A DNA stretch of 64,000 nucleotides from the NCBI GenBank assembly GCA_004794655.1, contig SMMW01000554.1:11363501-11427500 (forward strand), read 5' to 3'. Source of the stretch: Marisa cornuarietis. Lineage: Eukaryota; Mollusca; Gastropoda; Architaenioglossa; Ampullariidae. This document shows, one piece after another, positions 1 to 14,091 of the stretch. The first letter of the stretch is position 1. The number at the start of each line of letters is the position of its first letter. Below the pieces are notes generated by a model. The model had not been told where the DNA came from, searched no databases, and was given only the letters and a program-made list of their open reading frames with translations. A program made the translations under genes and the position numbers.

Positions 1-3000
1 CCAAGAAAATGTTCTCTTAAAAATTAGTTTGACCTGGGTTGTTTTTTTTTTTTACACTGAATGTACTTTTCCCAGTAACACCATCTCATATCTTGTACAT
101 CATGTTTGTTATTTTACTATGCTAGCCTGCATAATCTTTCCTTGTGCACTTACCGTTACATTTTTAATACTTAGCTTTTTAGATATACCGTACACTTTGA
201 ATTCTGAATATATAGCTTTTAAGACATACCGTAATACTTTGAGTTTTGCGCAATATATACATACCGTAACACTGTAAATATCGAACTTTGTCAACCTTTC
301 ATCTCTTACTCAAATAAAAATATTTATCAACCATCGTAAAACTTATTTGATTTCCTGCGTTGCTCGCGGGGATTACGGTGTCAGCTTGTATTAGCTGCTC
401 TTTGTTGTCTACAGTTTCACTAGCAACCATTCATTTTTAATACGATTTTTTTTTAGTCTCAGCTTGTTGAAAGCAGATTAACGCATACATTTTTAAGCTA
501 ATTTCAAGGCGGAGGTTTTCTGCTTTTCTTCCACTTGAGGGTTCCCACACACGCACGTGTTTCTGTACGTTCTGGTGCATTTACTCTTTCCTCCTTCTCT
601 ATAGCTCTTTTTCTCTGTTTTCTCTCATTTGAACTCTCTTTGTTTTTCTGTTTTTAACTCTCTTGCCGGCTGCCTTCGTAAACCTTGGACCAATGTTTCA
701 AATGCATCTCATCTTTTTTTATAATTTCTCTGGAAAGTGTTTTGAAGAAGTGAACTTAAGCCAGTGTAGATGTTTTGGATGAGTTTATTTTCTCCCTATG
801 TTGTCAGAATATATTTGCACATTGAAGTCTGTTCAACGGGAAAAGGAAATAATACTTTAAATCAGCTTTAACATAGAAACAGAGATCTGAGTTTTTGCCG
901 CCTGTCAGGAAAATTAATATCTTGAAGCTAGCAGTTAACATTTCTGACTTGCAGTAAAAGCAAGATCTGTAACTGAAGCTTTTCAATAGTGGCAGCTAAA
1001 GACCACCATAGCATAAGCGACAATCGTTCGTTGCTGAAACTAGAAATGAGTGAGCTCTCTCTACTTTGTTTTGACTGTCAGTCCTACTAGTCAGGCCGCA
1101 CTTTCCTACGGTTGCTGCTGATACTCTATCGATCTTCTCCGGGCTTTTATACGGCGGCAACAAATCTCACTTCATCTGCCAAAAACGTCCTCAGCAATCA
1201 TCACTCACTGAAATGTCATCTTTCAGAAGATAAACTTTCATCACCCACAAAATACTGTTAAAATACGTTGCTGCTAGCATTTTTGTACTTCTGCTATGGT
1301 TACCACCTCCAGCTCACTGCTGTTTTATTACTTCTCTGTGATGTTACTTTTCAAAGACAATTGGTACTTAATGGCTGGCACTACAACAGTTTGTGCCCGA
1401 GAAAACAGAATCGCTTCAAGCGGCTGGTTATAAAAGTAGTGTTTTCCCCCTGTTGTTCCTAATTTGTACGTGATCTCATCCCGAAGAAGATAATTTACAG
1501 AGCTCACACGACTACAAACTTTGCTGGGAACGAAACGCTTAGGAGCTGGAGCCTAGTTTGTACCTGACAGACTATATCCAGCAAGTTAATTAACAGTATG
1601 GTTGACTGCTTTTTCTCACTTTTGAGAATGTTATTCTTTCATTCCGCAACTCTGCTAATAACTTTTTTTCTCTTAAATCTCCAGATGGTCGTATGGAGGA
1701 GGGCTTAGACGCAGTCCGGAAGTCCAGATGGGTCTGCCGAAAGTAATGGCAGCTTCGTTTTCTGGACCGAAAAGGTCAGACAGACACAGACACACGATTG
1801 GTATCATGTCGTAACAACGACAAACAGACGTAGACATCGAGAGTTAGGTGAAGTGGAGGAAGGGGCAAGAGTGGGGAAATCCTCTCGACACCCCGACCCC
1901 TTCCCCGGTCTTGCTTCTCGTTGAGATAATAGCTGCGGTCCCTTGCGTTCTCTGCTTCTGCTTCATCGTCGTCAATAAGAAATGTCTGTAGCTGCGCATG
2001 CCTGTACTTGGCACTGGCAACCCCTTTGCGCAAAGATACCAGTGCGGTACCGCAGGACCTGGGTCTTTGTCGACGGCTTCGGAACACTAATCCGAGGACG
2101 ACACTCGGCTGTCTGCTGGATCTCTTCGGCGGCTGAAAGGTTTTCTTTATAAGGTCAGAGAGACCAGGAAGAGCGCTCGAGGAACATGGGAGGGAGGGCA
2201 GGGGGGGAAGGTAGAGAATCACATTTCATACCACCGACTGACAGTCCGGCCCTCTCTCATCGCCTCAGACCGTCGAGCAACTGCAGAGCAACTTTTGTGC
2301 TGCTCGGGGTGAATTCTACAGCCCCTACTCGCTACACAAATGTCGGGCGAGAGGCGAGAGGCGAGTTTGGCGATATAAAGAGGGTATATGATCCACTGGA
2401 TCGTGAACTAGGAATAGCTTCAGGGAAAATTTCTTTTTATCACAGTGTCTGACTAGAGGTGGTTTTGGCGAGATAACGGGTGGCTAGATAACGAACTGTT
2501 TCATACCACCTAGTGTCCACAAACCTGTGTGTCAGTCTGGATATTGCCATGCTCTCTGGCAGGTCCTCTGAACAACGTACACTGTCAGTGATCCTGAAGA
2601 CCAACGAATCGTCGCGAGGTGTGCGCCAGTTCCGTGGCGCACGCACTGGAATCATCAAATTTAATCGTCAGCGACGTTGATTGGTAATACGGTAACTGTT
2701 ATTTTTAGCCTCAGCGTGCTGCGTGTACGGGAGGTGAGTGTGTAGACGTGTACATCGCTGTGTGAGTTCAGTAAAAATGACACCCACCGACGTGGATGAA
2801 CAGTAAATGACACGAGGCCCATGCAGGCGTGACTACGGTGGTCTAAGCTAAACTGACATCGAGGGACAAGATAAAAATCGCGTATAAGCTTCTATCATCG
2901 GAGGGAGGGGCTTTGTGCTTGCGGGATGGAATAGTCTCTTAGGAACTCCATCCTAAAAGAATCTTGGCTGGCGTGAGACCCCACAGTCCATTGCTGAAAC

Positions 3001-3667
3001 AGAGGACAGTGCTGTGTTTTCCTGGGCTATTTTCGTGCCTGCTGTGGAATGACTGCTTGCAATCGGGTGTCTTAGAAATTCTGTCATTCCCCAAAATTAT
3101 GTCAATAAGGTCAGCAGCACTTACAACACTTGCATAAGATGGAGAAGAGGCGATAGTTAAATTCTACAAGAACATATCAGAACACGTTCATCTACTTTCT
3201 TTCCCCCCACCCCAGACCCCCAAAAAATGACCCGTCCCCGCGAATCGTGCAAAGATTGATAAGTTTGGTTATCGTTCTGTTTCTTTTTTGGGTCCCATTG
3301 CTAGGTCCTTTCCTTCGTCTCACTGATTCCACTGTTTAAAAAGTCCTTGCCTCGTGTTTCCTTTTTTTCTGGTGGAGGAAGGGGTGCAAAAGGAGCACCT
3401 TTAAAACTGTCGAGGGGGCTTCTGACACCAAAACTGGTGACGGGGTCTTTTGACTGAGACACTCCAGAGGACGTCATAGCGCGGCATTTTAATTCGTGAC
3501 GGAGAACCGTCCACCCGTTTAACCCTCCAGCCTTCAGAGGCAAATGGCCACACAAGAGGCTTCCTCTATGAGGAAAAAAAATACCAAAAACTAACGGACT
3601 GGGCATCTGAACGCTACCTACGACCATGAACTCAAACCCAACCGCCTCATAAACTAAACCCCCTCCC

Positions 3668-3669
<2 letters not shown>
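1..3669. other. Intergenic, nothing recognised
   Basis: AT-rich DNA without recognisable exons. ORFs up to 148 codons near 1776-2222 have no protein-family features. A slightly GC-richer stretch lies at about 1700-2700. Confidence 0.6.
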
Positions 3670-3717
<48 letters not shown>

Positions 3718-3744
3718 GCACGCACGCACGCACGCACACACACA
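3670..3744. repeat. Compound (CA)n(CGCA)n(CA)n microsatellite
   Basis: About 21 CA units, then about six CGCA units, then CA again. Confidence 0.97.
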
Positions 3745-4849
3745 TCCATCCATCCTCCGAAACGCAAGCAATAAAAGGCAAAGTGTAGAGAGCATGAAGG
3801 AGAGACCTATCGTGGCGAGGTCCTCTCTGACGTCATGCTCTGACCAGGACAGCCTGCGCGCAGTGGTTCAGGGGCAACTGGAGCCAGATATGGGTCTAGA
3901 ATCAGCGGGGGCTATCAAAAGTAAAGATTTGATTAGTCAGATTATAGACATTACCCTCGACGGTACAGACAGAAATGTACAGTTTGCCATTGCTCTTCAC
4001 ATCAAGTGGAAAGACAGACGACCAATTCGCGGGCCGAATCATGGGACTGCCTCGCTCTCTCTGAGATCCCTTTAATGTCCGCCAGTCTGCTGTCCTGACG
4101 TGGAGTATTATTTGGTGTAACTACCTTTTCTCTCTTGTTTGATTCTGTTAATATTAAATCGTCGACATAATTCTATAATACTTTACGGTTAACATGAAGC
4201 ATTACGTTTCGGAGAAAGAGTGGCTTTTTCCGTTTGGTTTAAATGCACCTCTCGAGCAATACGCCTATTAATTAAAGGTTTAGTTTCTTTATTGTCTTCG
4301 GTGTCGTTTTCTCTCGATTCATTTCATTGTTAGCCAATGGTTTCTCGGATTTGTTGAGCTCTGAACTAATTACCTGTACACTAGTATTCCGCTGTTCCTT
4401 GCACTGGCCCTCGGTACCTTTCTGAGACCACTTCACCTAAATACCGTGCGACTACTTAGTTCATCTTCTGACACCAGGCTTCGTCGAGTGCCACTACTAA
4501 GCCAATGATAAATGGACAGAGATCTTGTTCCCGCCAAGTCCCACTAACTGACGACAAATTACGCATCATTCCCTCACATTTTTTGTATCTTTTTAAATCC
4601 AAACGTAAAACTTACTTGTTTCCAGTGACAACCCTCCCACGTTCGACGGTGTGCTCGGGTAATGTGTGTCTATGTTCACTTTTGTATGCCTGATGTATAT
4701 GTGTATATTTGTCTGCGGATATGTTTTTATAGGATTGTCTGTTTCTGGTTTTTCCTATTTATGAAGGGCTGTGAGCATATATTTTAGAAAAGCGTTACTT
4801 TTAAAAATATTTTTATTTTGATGACTACTGCTAAGAAATACCTTAAGTA

Positions 4850-4950
4850 GCAACAAGTCGTGTAGATGGCCAACAAGTCAAGCACCTGACCAACAAGTCA
4901 GGTATGTTGCCAACCAGTTAACCAGCTAGGCCATCAGTCAATCAGTCTCT
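4850..4950. repeat. Short diverged CAACAAGTC / CAGTCAAT repeats
   Basis: GCAACAAGTCGTGTAGATGG, CCAACAAGTCAAGCACCTGA, CCAACAAGTCAGGTATGTTG form a roughly 20-22 bp tandem unit, decaying into CAGT repeats. Confidence 0.6.
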
Positions 4951-5825
4951 CAGTCTGTCCGGGTGGTCTTGTTCTCGAAAGATAGAGACCACCTGCGCGT
5001 TTGAGCGAGAAGAAGCTGTTCACGCTGGCTCCGTGGTGAAAGGTCACACGTCATCGCCGTTAACGTGGAACTAGTGAGGGCTTTACCCACCGTCGCTTCC
5101 TTTTCTGCATTCTGGCATGCAATTAACACCTAGTCCGTCAAGCACGTACTTGCATGCAAACACATCCTTCGCACGCACAGTTTCTCTCTCTCTCTCTCTT
5201 GCTCGCTCTATTTCTTTTCTTCTCCCTCTTTCACCCTCTCACCATTGTGGTTCTTATTAAGAAGGACTCGCCGCTCAACATGGCAGTTCCTTCTTCCTGC
5301 AAATTGAATATCGACTCGCTTGCGCGCTTCACCTTGGATTTACTCCTCCCATCCTCCCGTTTTCCCCCATCCAAACCTTTCTTTTGCATTCAAACTGAAA
5401 TTTGGTGATCACAGGCTAAAGTAGGAGGGACAAGGAAGGAGAATTAGTGCAGGGCTGCAACGAACCTGGCATCGTGTGTGTCGTACTCGTGTTTCTTTTT
5501 GTCTTTCTCTCTAGTCTCAGAGGGACCAGCGTTTTCACTGGAAACTGTTTTGTGCTGGATCCATTGTAATTTGACTGGTCGCTCTGTTTTCCTGGTGTAT
5601 AGAGTGGCTAGGATATAATCTGCTTTGTGAACACCCGCACCGTGCCTTACCATCGCGGGAGGAGCTTGTTAGTAATCACGTTAGTACATACTGGCAGGAC
5701 TGACGCACTCCCTCTCAATTCGTCCACCACCAGCCTCCCTTCTCTTCTGTCTGACTCTTTCTGTTCTGATCAATAAAAATCGTATTTATGCTCTCGCTTT
5801 CTATATCTTTCTCACACATACATAA

Positions 5826-5866
5826 AAACACACACTCGCGCGTGCGCGCGCACACACACATACAAG
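5826..5866. repeat. Alternating purine-pyrimidine CA/CG tract
   Basis: CACACTCGCGCGTGCGCGCGCACACACACA; alternating tract prone to Z-form DNA. Confidence 0.85.
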
Positions 5867-5934
5867 CAACACGTGAAAATGTTTTCTATTTTTCTATTTC
5901 CCTCTTCTTATTCGGGACTTATTCCTTAGAGACA

Positions 5935-6218
5935 TTACGCACTCTCTACAGTCATCAGCTAAGGTAGCATTTAAAGTGACATTATGTCGACTTTACATTT
6001 ATCTATGGTTGTAGACAAGGAGAAATTGCCTGCACTCTACAGTCTTCGGGTAAGGTTATAAAGGAGACATTATACAGACGTCTGTAGTCTTCTGCTAATG
6101 TAAATCAGGAAAATAAAGAAACATCACATAGACTCCACACTCTTCAACTTAGATTGTAAATAATGAGATATTTCGTAGACTCTACAATCTTTAGCTAAGG
6201 TTGTAAGGAGCGATGTCG
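5935..6218. repeat. Diverged tandem repeat, about 48-54 bp unit, five copies
   Basis: Recurring ACTCTACAGTCTTCAGCTAA-GGTTGTAAAGGAGACATTAT pattern at about 5940, 6035, 6083, 6137 and 6181, each copy 15-30 percent diverged. Confidence 0.65.
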
Positions 6219-8117
6219 AATTAATGTTCTTTAGGTTTTAGACTTTTAAATAGAAAATCCCCAAGACCAGCGGGTTGGACAATCTTCTGTCCCTCACAAA
6301 TTAAAAAACAATGCCGCCAACAGTAGTTACCACCCCTTACTGCCACTTGACCATGGTGCATATACCCTTACCTGTACTGGTACCTCTCTCAACTGATACA
6401 TGTCTCAGCACATCTTTCGAGTAACCAAATGTCAGGCTCTTGTGGCTTATGTACGGTCCTTGTCAGCATGACTGACGCACAAACAGCGCACACTTCCTTT
6501 GCTGATTGATGAAGTCTACAGTCTGTCCTGAATATTTCATTCAGAGAGAAAGAGCAGTTTATTCTCAAACTGAGGAAAACGTGAAGGTGGCCCGGGTTAC
6601 AAGTATTTAATGAAAAAAAAAAAACAGAAGCTTGACTGCGTCACACATACACGGGAGTAGGCTCAAGGGAGACTTACAGTAGAGCCGATCAAATTAAATA
6701 AAGACAAAATAAAAATCAAGAGCATTAAAAAGATCTCATTGAACATAAAGTAGTTAAGACGGGGAATAAAGAAACATGCGTCATCTGCTACTAGTTGTTG
6801 ACTTTCCTTGTCGATAATGTATTCATTATAGACCTACTGCCACAACAGTTTTTTTCTCTTAAGTTATAATGAGCTGTGTTTGAGTAAATCTCTCAGAAAA
6901 AGTGATTATTTCTATAAAAGTATGTCGGAAATATTGAAATTTATGTTTATTTGCTTTAAAGCAGGTCAAGTGATTAACAATTGGTAAGTGGATCAGGGGG
7001 CAAACGTTCCTTCTTTCCACGAAAAGGTCATGTCGGACTTTCCATTTCTGATGCTTTTTACATATTGCAGCTTAAAATCGTTTTAATTCTGTAATTCGAC
7101 AATTGGTAAAAAATGTACTATTTCTTTTTACGTAATGGATCACACTCAAAAATGTAACTTTTTACAATTTGTTTTTGGTTGATGTGGACCACATTTTACT
7201 TTCCGGCTTAAGACATTCCCCAAAAAGCATGGCTATACCGTATCTTAGAACGAGGCGGCGTATTTTAAAGGAATTTAATTTTGCGTCAAGCTGATTTCGG
7301 TTTTTTGTTATTTGTTTTTTTGTTTTTGTTTTTGATTGGTAATTATTAATAATCTTCTTTTCTAACGCTGGAGACAAAAATTGCTTATTTTGTGCAATTC
7401 GTACTGCGCACAAAAATAATTCCTAATTATTTTTAAAAAATTCATATTTCCTGGCTCACTGGCAAATATGCATCGAAGCGAACATTTGTCGAACCGTGAC
7501 ACATTGTAGAAATGAAAGGAAAAAAATACACTGCTAAAAAAAACTACTACGTTGATTAACAATAACATTTGATATGCTTGTAACAATCTTCCTACGAAAT
7601 AGTATTTCTCAATAAATCCTAGAACGCTGTGATACCGAAGTCGCGCGGTATTTATTCTCATCAAGACTTTGAAGGCTCCCACGCGTGAACTGAACCAGTT
7701 TTAGTCTTTTAAATTCTTAACAGTAGAATGATCAAGTTTCTGCACATTGACATTTTGTAGAATATACTCCGGGCCACAAAAGCAGACAAGGAGAAAATAG
7801 CCCTCTTCACAATCATTGACAAATTGTAAGTCTGACAGGCATGCTCTCAGGAACGCGAAAGAAGGAAAAGAAAGATGTAGAACAAAGATGTCTGAAAGTG
7901 AAAGGCAATTTTGATGCCGACAAAGCATCTCTAGAACTAGAGGCGCCCATTGTTTCCTACAAATGTTCACGTCCACATAAGTCACAATGTTTAGCTTGCT
8001 CTGTTTAGAAAATTCACGAGCTGGGCATTTGAAACTAACCGATGTTGAATGTAATTTGTTAACAATGCTTCGACGACAGTATATTTCGTAGCAGTCATAG
8101 CCGCTGTTTAGATCAGG
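6219..8117. other. Intergenic, nothing recognised
   Basis: AT-rich; homopolymer A/T runs only. The 106-codon minus ORF at 7362-7682 is Phe/Val/Ile-rich by composition and matches nothing I know. Confidence 0.6.
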
Positions 8118-8400
8118 TCAGTCAGTCGTCCCTTGCCGGGCACCAGGCGTTGGGGGGAGCACATGGATAGACGCGGCAGCTGACAGGCCCCGCCACTTTT
8201 GCCTAATGTGGGCGATAGTCAGCAGGTCCTGTACAGGACGACCAGTCCAGTCTTTGATGTTCGTAAGCCAGTTCTTTCTCTGGCCTCCGCGGCGTGGGCC
8301 ACCCTCCAAGGTGCCTTGAAGGATAGTCTTCGACAAGGTGTCGTGCCGGGTTACATGGCCAAAGAAGACCAGCTTACGTCGCTTGACTGTTGATGGTAGA
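8118..8400 (-). mobile_element. Decayed LINE, C-terminal piece of the reverse-transcriptase ORF
   Basis: Minus-strand translation reads FGHVTRHDTLSKTILQGTLE, GGPRRGGQRKNWLTNIKDWT, the H-V-x-R…K-x-[IV]-L-x-G-x-x-x-G-x-R-x-R-G-R-Q-x-x-x-W…I-x-x-W-T block found near the C-terminus of many invertebrate non-LTR retrotransposons. A 72-codon open stretch survives; the RT core is absent nearby, so this is a 5'-truncated copy. Confidence 0.75.
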
Positions 8401-8957
8401 GATTCCTGGTGTCCTAAGGCTGTTTAGATACTGTACATGTAACAACAAGCCGACAAAAAGTCAAGCCCATAGTTTGAGGCGAAAGTCATATGAATGCATA
8501 ATTCTCCGAAATCGTTCAGAAACGCATACTTCATTGGAATGAATGAATGAGCATATATGCTTTTTATTGAAGTCAGTTGCAACAGCAATAGCTTGCTCTT
8601 TGACAATCTCTTCTTACACACACTAGGCTACAGGTAGAAATGCAGGACGCTTCAAATGTTCTATGCTGCTGTTGTCTTGGTTCCACCTGTTCCTTAAGGA
8701 TGGAGGTTTCTTTGACTTAATGTTAGGCGCGGTAGCCCAGTCTAGCATGAAGCAGGTGATCTGGTATTTCTGTTGTTCTGCAAGTGAATTAGTCTATTTT
8801 TACAAACCAGATTCTTACCAGACATTCCTCTAAAATACATCGACCATTTGTGTCATAGCAAAGCGAATTGGTCTTCTCTGAAAAATAATTAAGAGAACGG
8901 TTTGCTGTCTAAACAAGGAAGTGAAGCTAGTGAGTTTGATAAAACAGCTAGTCGATG

Positions 8958-9044
8958 CAAACAGAATGTTTTTACTGTGCGTTATAAACAGAATGTTTTT
9001 ACGCTATAAACAGAATGTTTTTGTCAGTCGTTAAAAACAATGTT
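8958..9044. repeat. Three short copies of ACAGAATGTTTTTA
   Basis: Copies at about 8959, 8987 and 9008 with a fourth diverged AACAATGTTT at 9035; spacing 21-28 bp. Confidence 0.75.
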
Positions 9045-9049
9045 TCCTC

Positions 9050-10134
9050 GAGCACCAGCGAGTGACGTCACGAAATCTGCTTAAAGGGAGCGGCAAGAGA
9101 AGTAGCCAGTGCGTCTTAAATGATAGACACCGACGTTATGAAATATTTCCCATTACAATTTCGGGTTGCTTAAAAAAAACCATTTACCTATAATGGTTTG
9201 TAAAACACAGCTGTGGTGTGGTCGATGAATGTGCGTACCCATTCTGGAAGGAAAAAAAGTTGACCCTAGTTAGTGACGTAGTCGGACCCATTTGACAACA
9301 AAAATGTTGAGTGATGCAGAAGGTACGGTGGCAGTTTCGCCAGCTGTTTGTATTCTCCATTTCATGGTGGTGTGCCGACTCTCTAAATCAAAAGAGTCCC
9401 GCGGTTTGACCTCGCTTAAAAGACTGAACACTTGTGTCAGAAAGATACGAAAGAAGTCATTCAATTGCAAAAAATAAATAAATAAATAAATAAAAAGCAC
9501 GACCTCCATGAACCTACCTAGAGCTTTTGTTTTAGACGAAATTCTAAGTAAATGTTTCTTTTGAAACCGGAAATTTGAAGTGTAAGCAATATCATTCAAG
9601 CTTAACTTGCTACTTTACTGGAATGTTCTTTTAAGATAAAAGTGCAGCCAAACCTTTTATTTATTCGGGAAATGTCAGACGTCTGTCTGGTGGTGGCTTG
9701 CCATCCTGCTAAAAACAAACCAATGCCTATTTTGTACGGTGCTTCTAATTATCGTTGCTAAGATATAAAAGGTGTCTGTTTCAATATAGATTACAACGTC
9801 ACTCACAAACGCTGCTGAACAATCAGATTTTTTTCAGTTTTTGTTTTGCTCCACAGACCCTACAGACAGTGGGCGTACCGACCATATCCTCAATCCACCA
9901 ACTAGAATGGAAGGATTGTTTCCGCTGTCTATGCAATCAGCACTTTTCGAACTGTACAAGCCCAAAGATGCATCCCACAGGAAGCAGCCATAAAAGACAG
10001 CGGCAGACTAGACAATCGTAATTTGGTTAGCGCCTGGACACGGGGGAAATGTTGAAGACAGATCACCCAGTGCGCCCAGGCGGCCGCCGCGACCTATTCA
10101 TCACCAAGCCCAATTTAAACGAAGCAACAGTCTG

Positions 10135-10165
<31 letters not shown>

Positions 10166-13100
10166 GCACGCACGCACGCACGCACGCACGTGCGCCCCAC
10201 CCTCAGAAAACCCTTTCCTGGTGTTGCTCTTTCCAAGCAGTCTCCAACAACTTCCTTCTCCCACTCCTCCAGACACCCTCCTTTACTATCCTTGGCGAAA
10301 GTTCTGGACAATTTTATCTTGTCCGACGGCGCTTGCTCTGGCCAGTACCCACCTGCAGCCATGTCACAGAGAGCTGAGAGGGCTTCTGCTCAACTAATTA
10401 GAACTAGAGGTGATTACTACTCACGCTGTGACCTCGGGTTTCCCGTGGCAAGTCTGTGGAACATTTCAAGTTTTCGTTGGACGGTCATTTGTGAGTCTTG
10501 TATGTCAAAATACGAAAAAAATTAATGAACAAAAAAAATTAACTATCTAAATAATTAATTAAAAGATCGGAAAGAAGGCACAGTAAGATTTTAAGAACGT
10601 TACGTTTTGTCATGACTGAAAATATAATTCCTTTTCATAAAAGTCATTCAAGTGCATCTCTGAAAATTGAAAGTGTATTTGTTTAATGTCCAAAGATGAA
10701 ACATTTTCCAACAATATTTCTGTCGAATGAAAACATCTGCATCTTGGTTTTATAATTTACTCATCTACAGCTTTTTTGTTCTTTAGCAAAATGTTCATCT
10801 GAGAAATTAACATAGCAATCCACTATTAAATGTCTGTATCAATTCTCCAATAAAAGTTACATTTTTAATGTGCTGATGTCGCATAATTTAAAAAGAACGA
10901 AAAAGACTGTGTAGATAAAATGATTTGTTTTTTATAGGCAACATATTGGACATTTCCAAATGATGTATTATTTCTAAGATAGTACACATTTGATGGATAG
11001 TTATATTTAGTGAAACAAGGAACCATGTAAATTTGCTGTAATATTCCAAAACTATTTCTTTGCATCTTCAGAACAGCTTGACTAGTTAACAAGCAGAAGA
11101 AATATACAGAAAAGTGTTTCAAGTGTCTTCTTTGAGCGTGCGTTCGACACAGTGCATACTGAGTTCTTAACTGGGCAAAGTGTCGAAGAGTCAAGCCTGT
11201 GATGTGCTCCTAAATCTCATTATCTTGGCGAACAAGACTGAACTTCGCTCAGAATGTTTATCTAAGTTTTAGTGTACTGAATTCTACTTTTGTCTCAAGC
11301 CATTGCTTTCCAGTGACCTTCACATACAACTTGGCTAAACTTGGTCAAACACTCGAGGAAATTTGTCTGGCTAGAAGGGCCTTTCACCTCAGTACACAGT
11401 ACATTTAAAGTATTTATTGTACATTTTTCCAAGTTACCTCTGAACAAAGTGCATTCACGTTAGTGCATTGTGTGTTTACATACTACATTGACTACAGGGA
11501 AGGGTGTTATCAGCACAGTACAAAGCACTGAAAGGCTCACAAAAGCAAACAACTGTTGCTTCTTGCTGCAGGGAAAACAACGAACTTGACGATAGAGAAG
11601 AGGCAAGAGAATTTGAAGAGCAGAAAAAAGCATTATTAATGTCTTCCTATTTTGATCTTGGGAAAAAAACAGAATTCACTTTAACCAAAAGGATAAATTT
11701 TCATGTTTAAAATGCTTAATGCAGGCATTTCTTTGCTTGTGTGAAAACAAAAAACAAGTAGTCCGTTTTAATTTTGTTATCAAAGCCCACAACATTCCCT
11801 TCTCTCCAACGTTACATTTCTTATTATTTTGTCTTGTCATTGTCCCTTTTTGTTGCAAATCGATTTTCAAGATTTTCCAGAAAGAAATGTTAGAATGGCG
11901 ACGTGACTTGAATGACAAACGTTTTTAGGCTTTATTCCATTTTTTAGAATTTCTCTCACAGCCGAGACTGCTATGATGCCCAGGGTTTATTCTGCTGCAT
12001 TTCGTCTCCATGACGAATTAAAAGCAGAGCCAAAAGGCACGAAGCACGACCATCTGATCAGGAAGCCAAGCAGTATCGCCAGAAGAGTGAGAGATGTCCT
12101 TCCGGTATCCAGACATTTTTTCCTCAGCAACGTATCACATTCTTCACTTAAAGACAGGAGAGGAATGTTGGAAAATCGGATTTTTATTGTGGGACCACGC
12201 ATATATTGACAGACTTTCTTTGGCTTTGCATGCTGCCTGTCAAGGGCAGAAAACCGATTTCTCTAGGGGTTTGTGCGTCTGTGTGTCCTCCTCTTGTCTG
12301 TGCGTCCCTTTGTTTGCGTGTTTCTGTGTCTTTGTGTCTATATTTTCCCCTTTCCTCTCTTCCTGCCACTCCCACCGCCATCACAAGGCTCTGCACAGAT
12401 TCTATTCACGCATGGAAGTTATGAGCTGTCTGCAGCTGAAGCCCTCGGGTTCGAAGAAAAATGAGGAAAGACAGAGTTGATTAAACTGCTTCTTGACTTG
12501 GGGAAACCAAAAAACCGAATGACTCCAGGACCAACAGGTTTCACTTGATACATAATTGAGTTTAGTCTCTTTCAAGATATTAATCTTAAAATTTCAGAAA
12601 ATATAAACCCTTCTCTTCGGGGAGGGGCAAATCTTTATGCGTCTCCATTCTCCATTCTGCACAGCAAGGGGCTCAATCCATCACTAAATGTCAGAACATG
12701 AATAAACCTTAGTAACATAATGAATAAATATTACTGACGTGTGTTCCTACCTTCTCTACGTAAGTGTGTACATGTTCCAGAGTTGACCTACCTGACCTCT
12801 TTGAGTGCATTCCATCGATTGAAGGCTTGTATTTTGGAACAACATTATTTTCTCAGATTTGGGAAATGAGTTTCTTGTAATGGATTTAATCCATTCAGTT
12901 AAACTAATTACTCTGGTGTGTCTTTAAGCACGCAAAGAATTTTGCAGCAATGTCACGAAGACACTGAGCTCTTAATAACCGTTCAGACATGTGTCATGCA
13001 GTGCACAGACTGTGTTTGTTTGCATCTGATAATAAACATAAAACATTTCGCGCTGCTTCTGGGTGACCTGTTCTGGACGACTTTTCTTGCAAAATTTGGA

Positions 13101-13481
13101 TTGTGTATGACAATAAGAGCATTAGGACTTTGGAGAATAAAGGCTTCTTTTAAGTTTGAAAAGTAAGCTCATTAGTGTTGGTCTTTTTGGCCGTTGTGTG
13201 TCCCGATAGGTCATTCGGAATGTATGTATTAAATTTCTAAAGCGCGTTTCCTTGACTAAAAGCGAGTTCTATGCGTTGCGCTCATATGATTACAATTGAG
13301 CCACCAGTTAAAAATACAACGAAGGACCCAAACACCACAAAGGGTATACTGTGGTGAATATGACAGAGCTTACACGAAGATGTGGAACTGAAGAGTGAAC
13401 AAAAGGCTAAGGTAGTTACACAAGATATTTGTGAAAGACGGGATTTTTAGGCAAGACATGAAAGCTTCAAGCATAGCTGCT
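9050..13481. other. Intergenic apart from one microsatellite
   Basis: Holds the CA/CGCA tract at 10135 and an AAAT run at 9467-9494. No exon-like blocks seen. Confidence 0.55.
10135..10190. repeat. Compound (CA)n(CGCA)n microsatellite
   Basis: CA units to about 10162 then seven CGCA units; same compound type as at 3670 and 18990. Confidence 0.97.

Positions 13482-14091
<610 letters not shown>

Noticed and set aside
1776..2222. 148-codon minus ORF with Arg/Ser-rich sequence
   Set aside because: No recognisable domain, no exon partners, codon use looks random.
3301..3795. 164-codon minus ORF
   Set aside because: Contains the CA/CGCA microsatellite as a Val-Cys/Ala-Cys run; the rest matches nothing.
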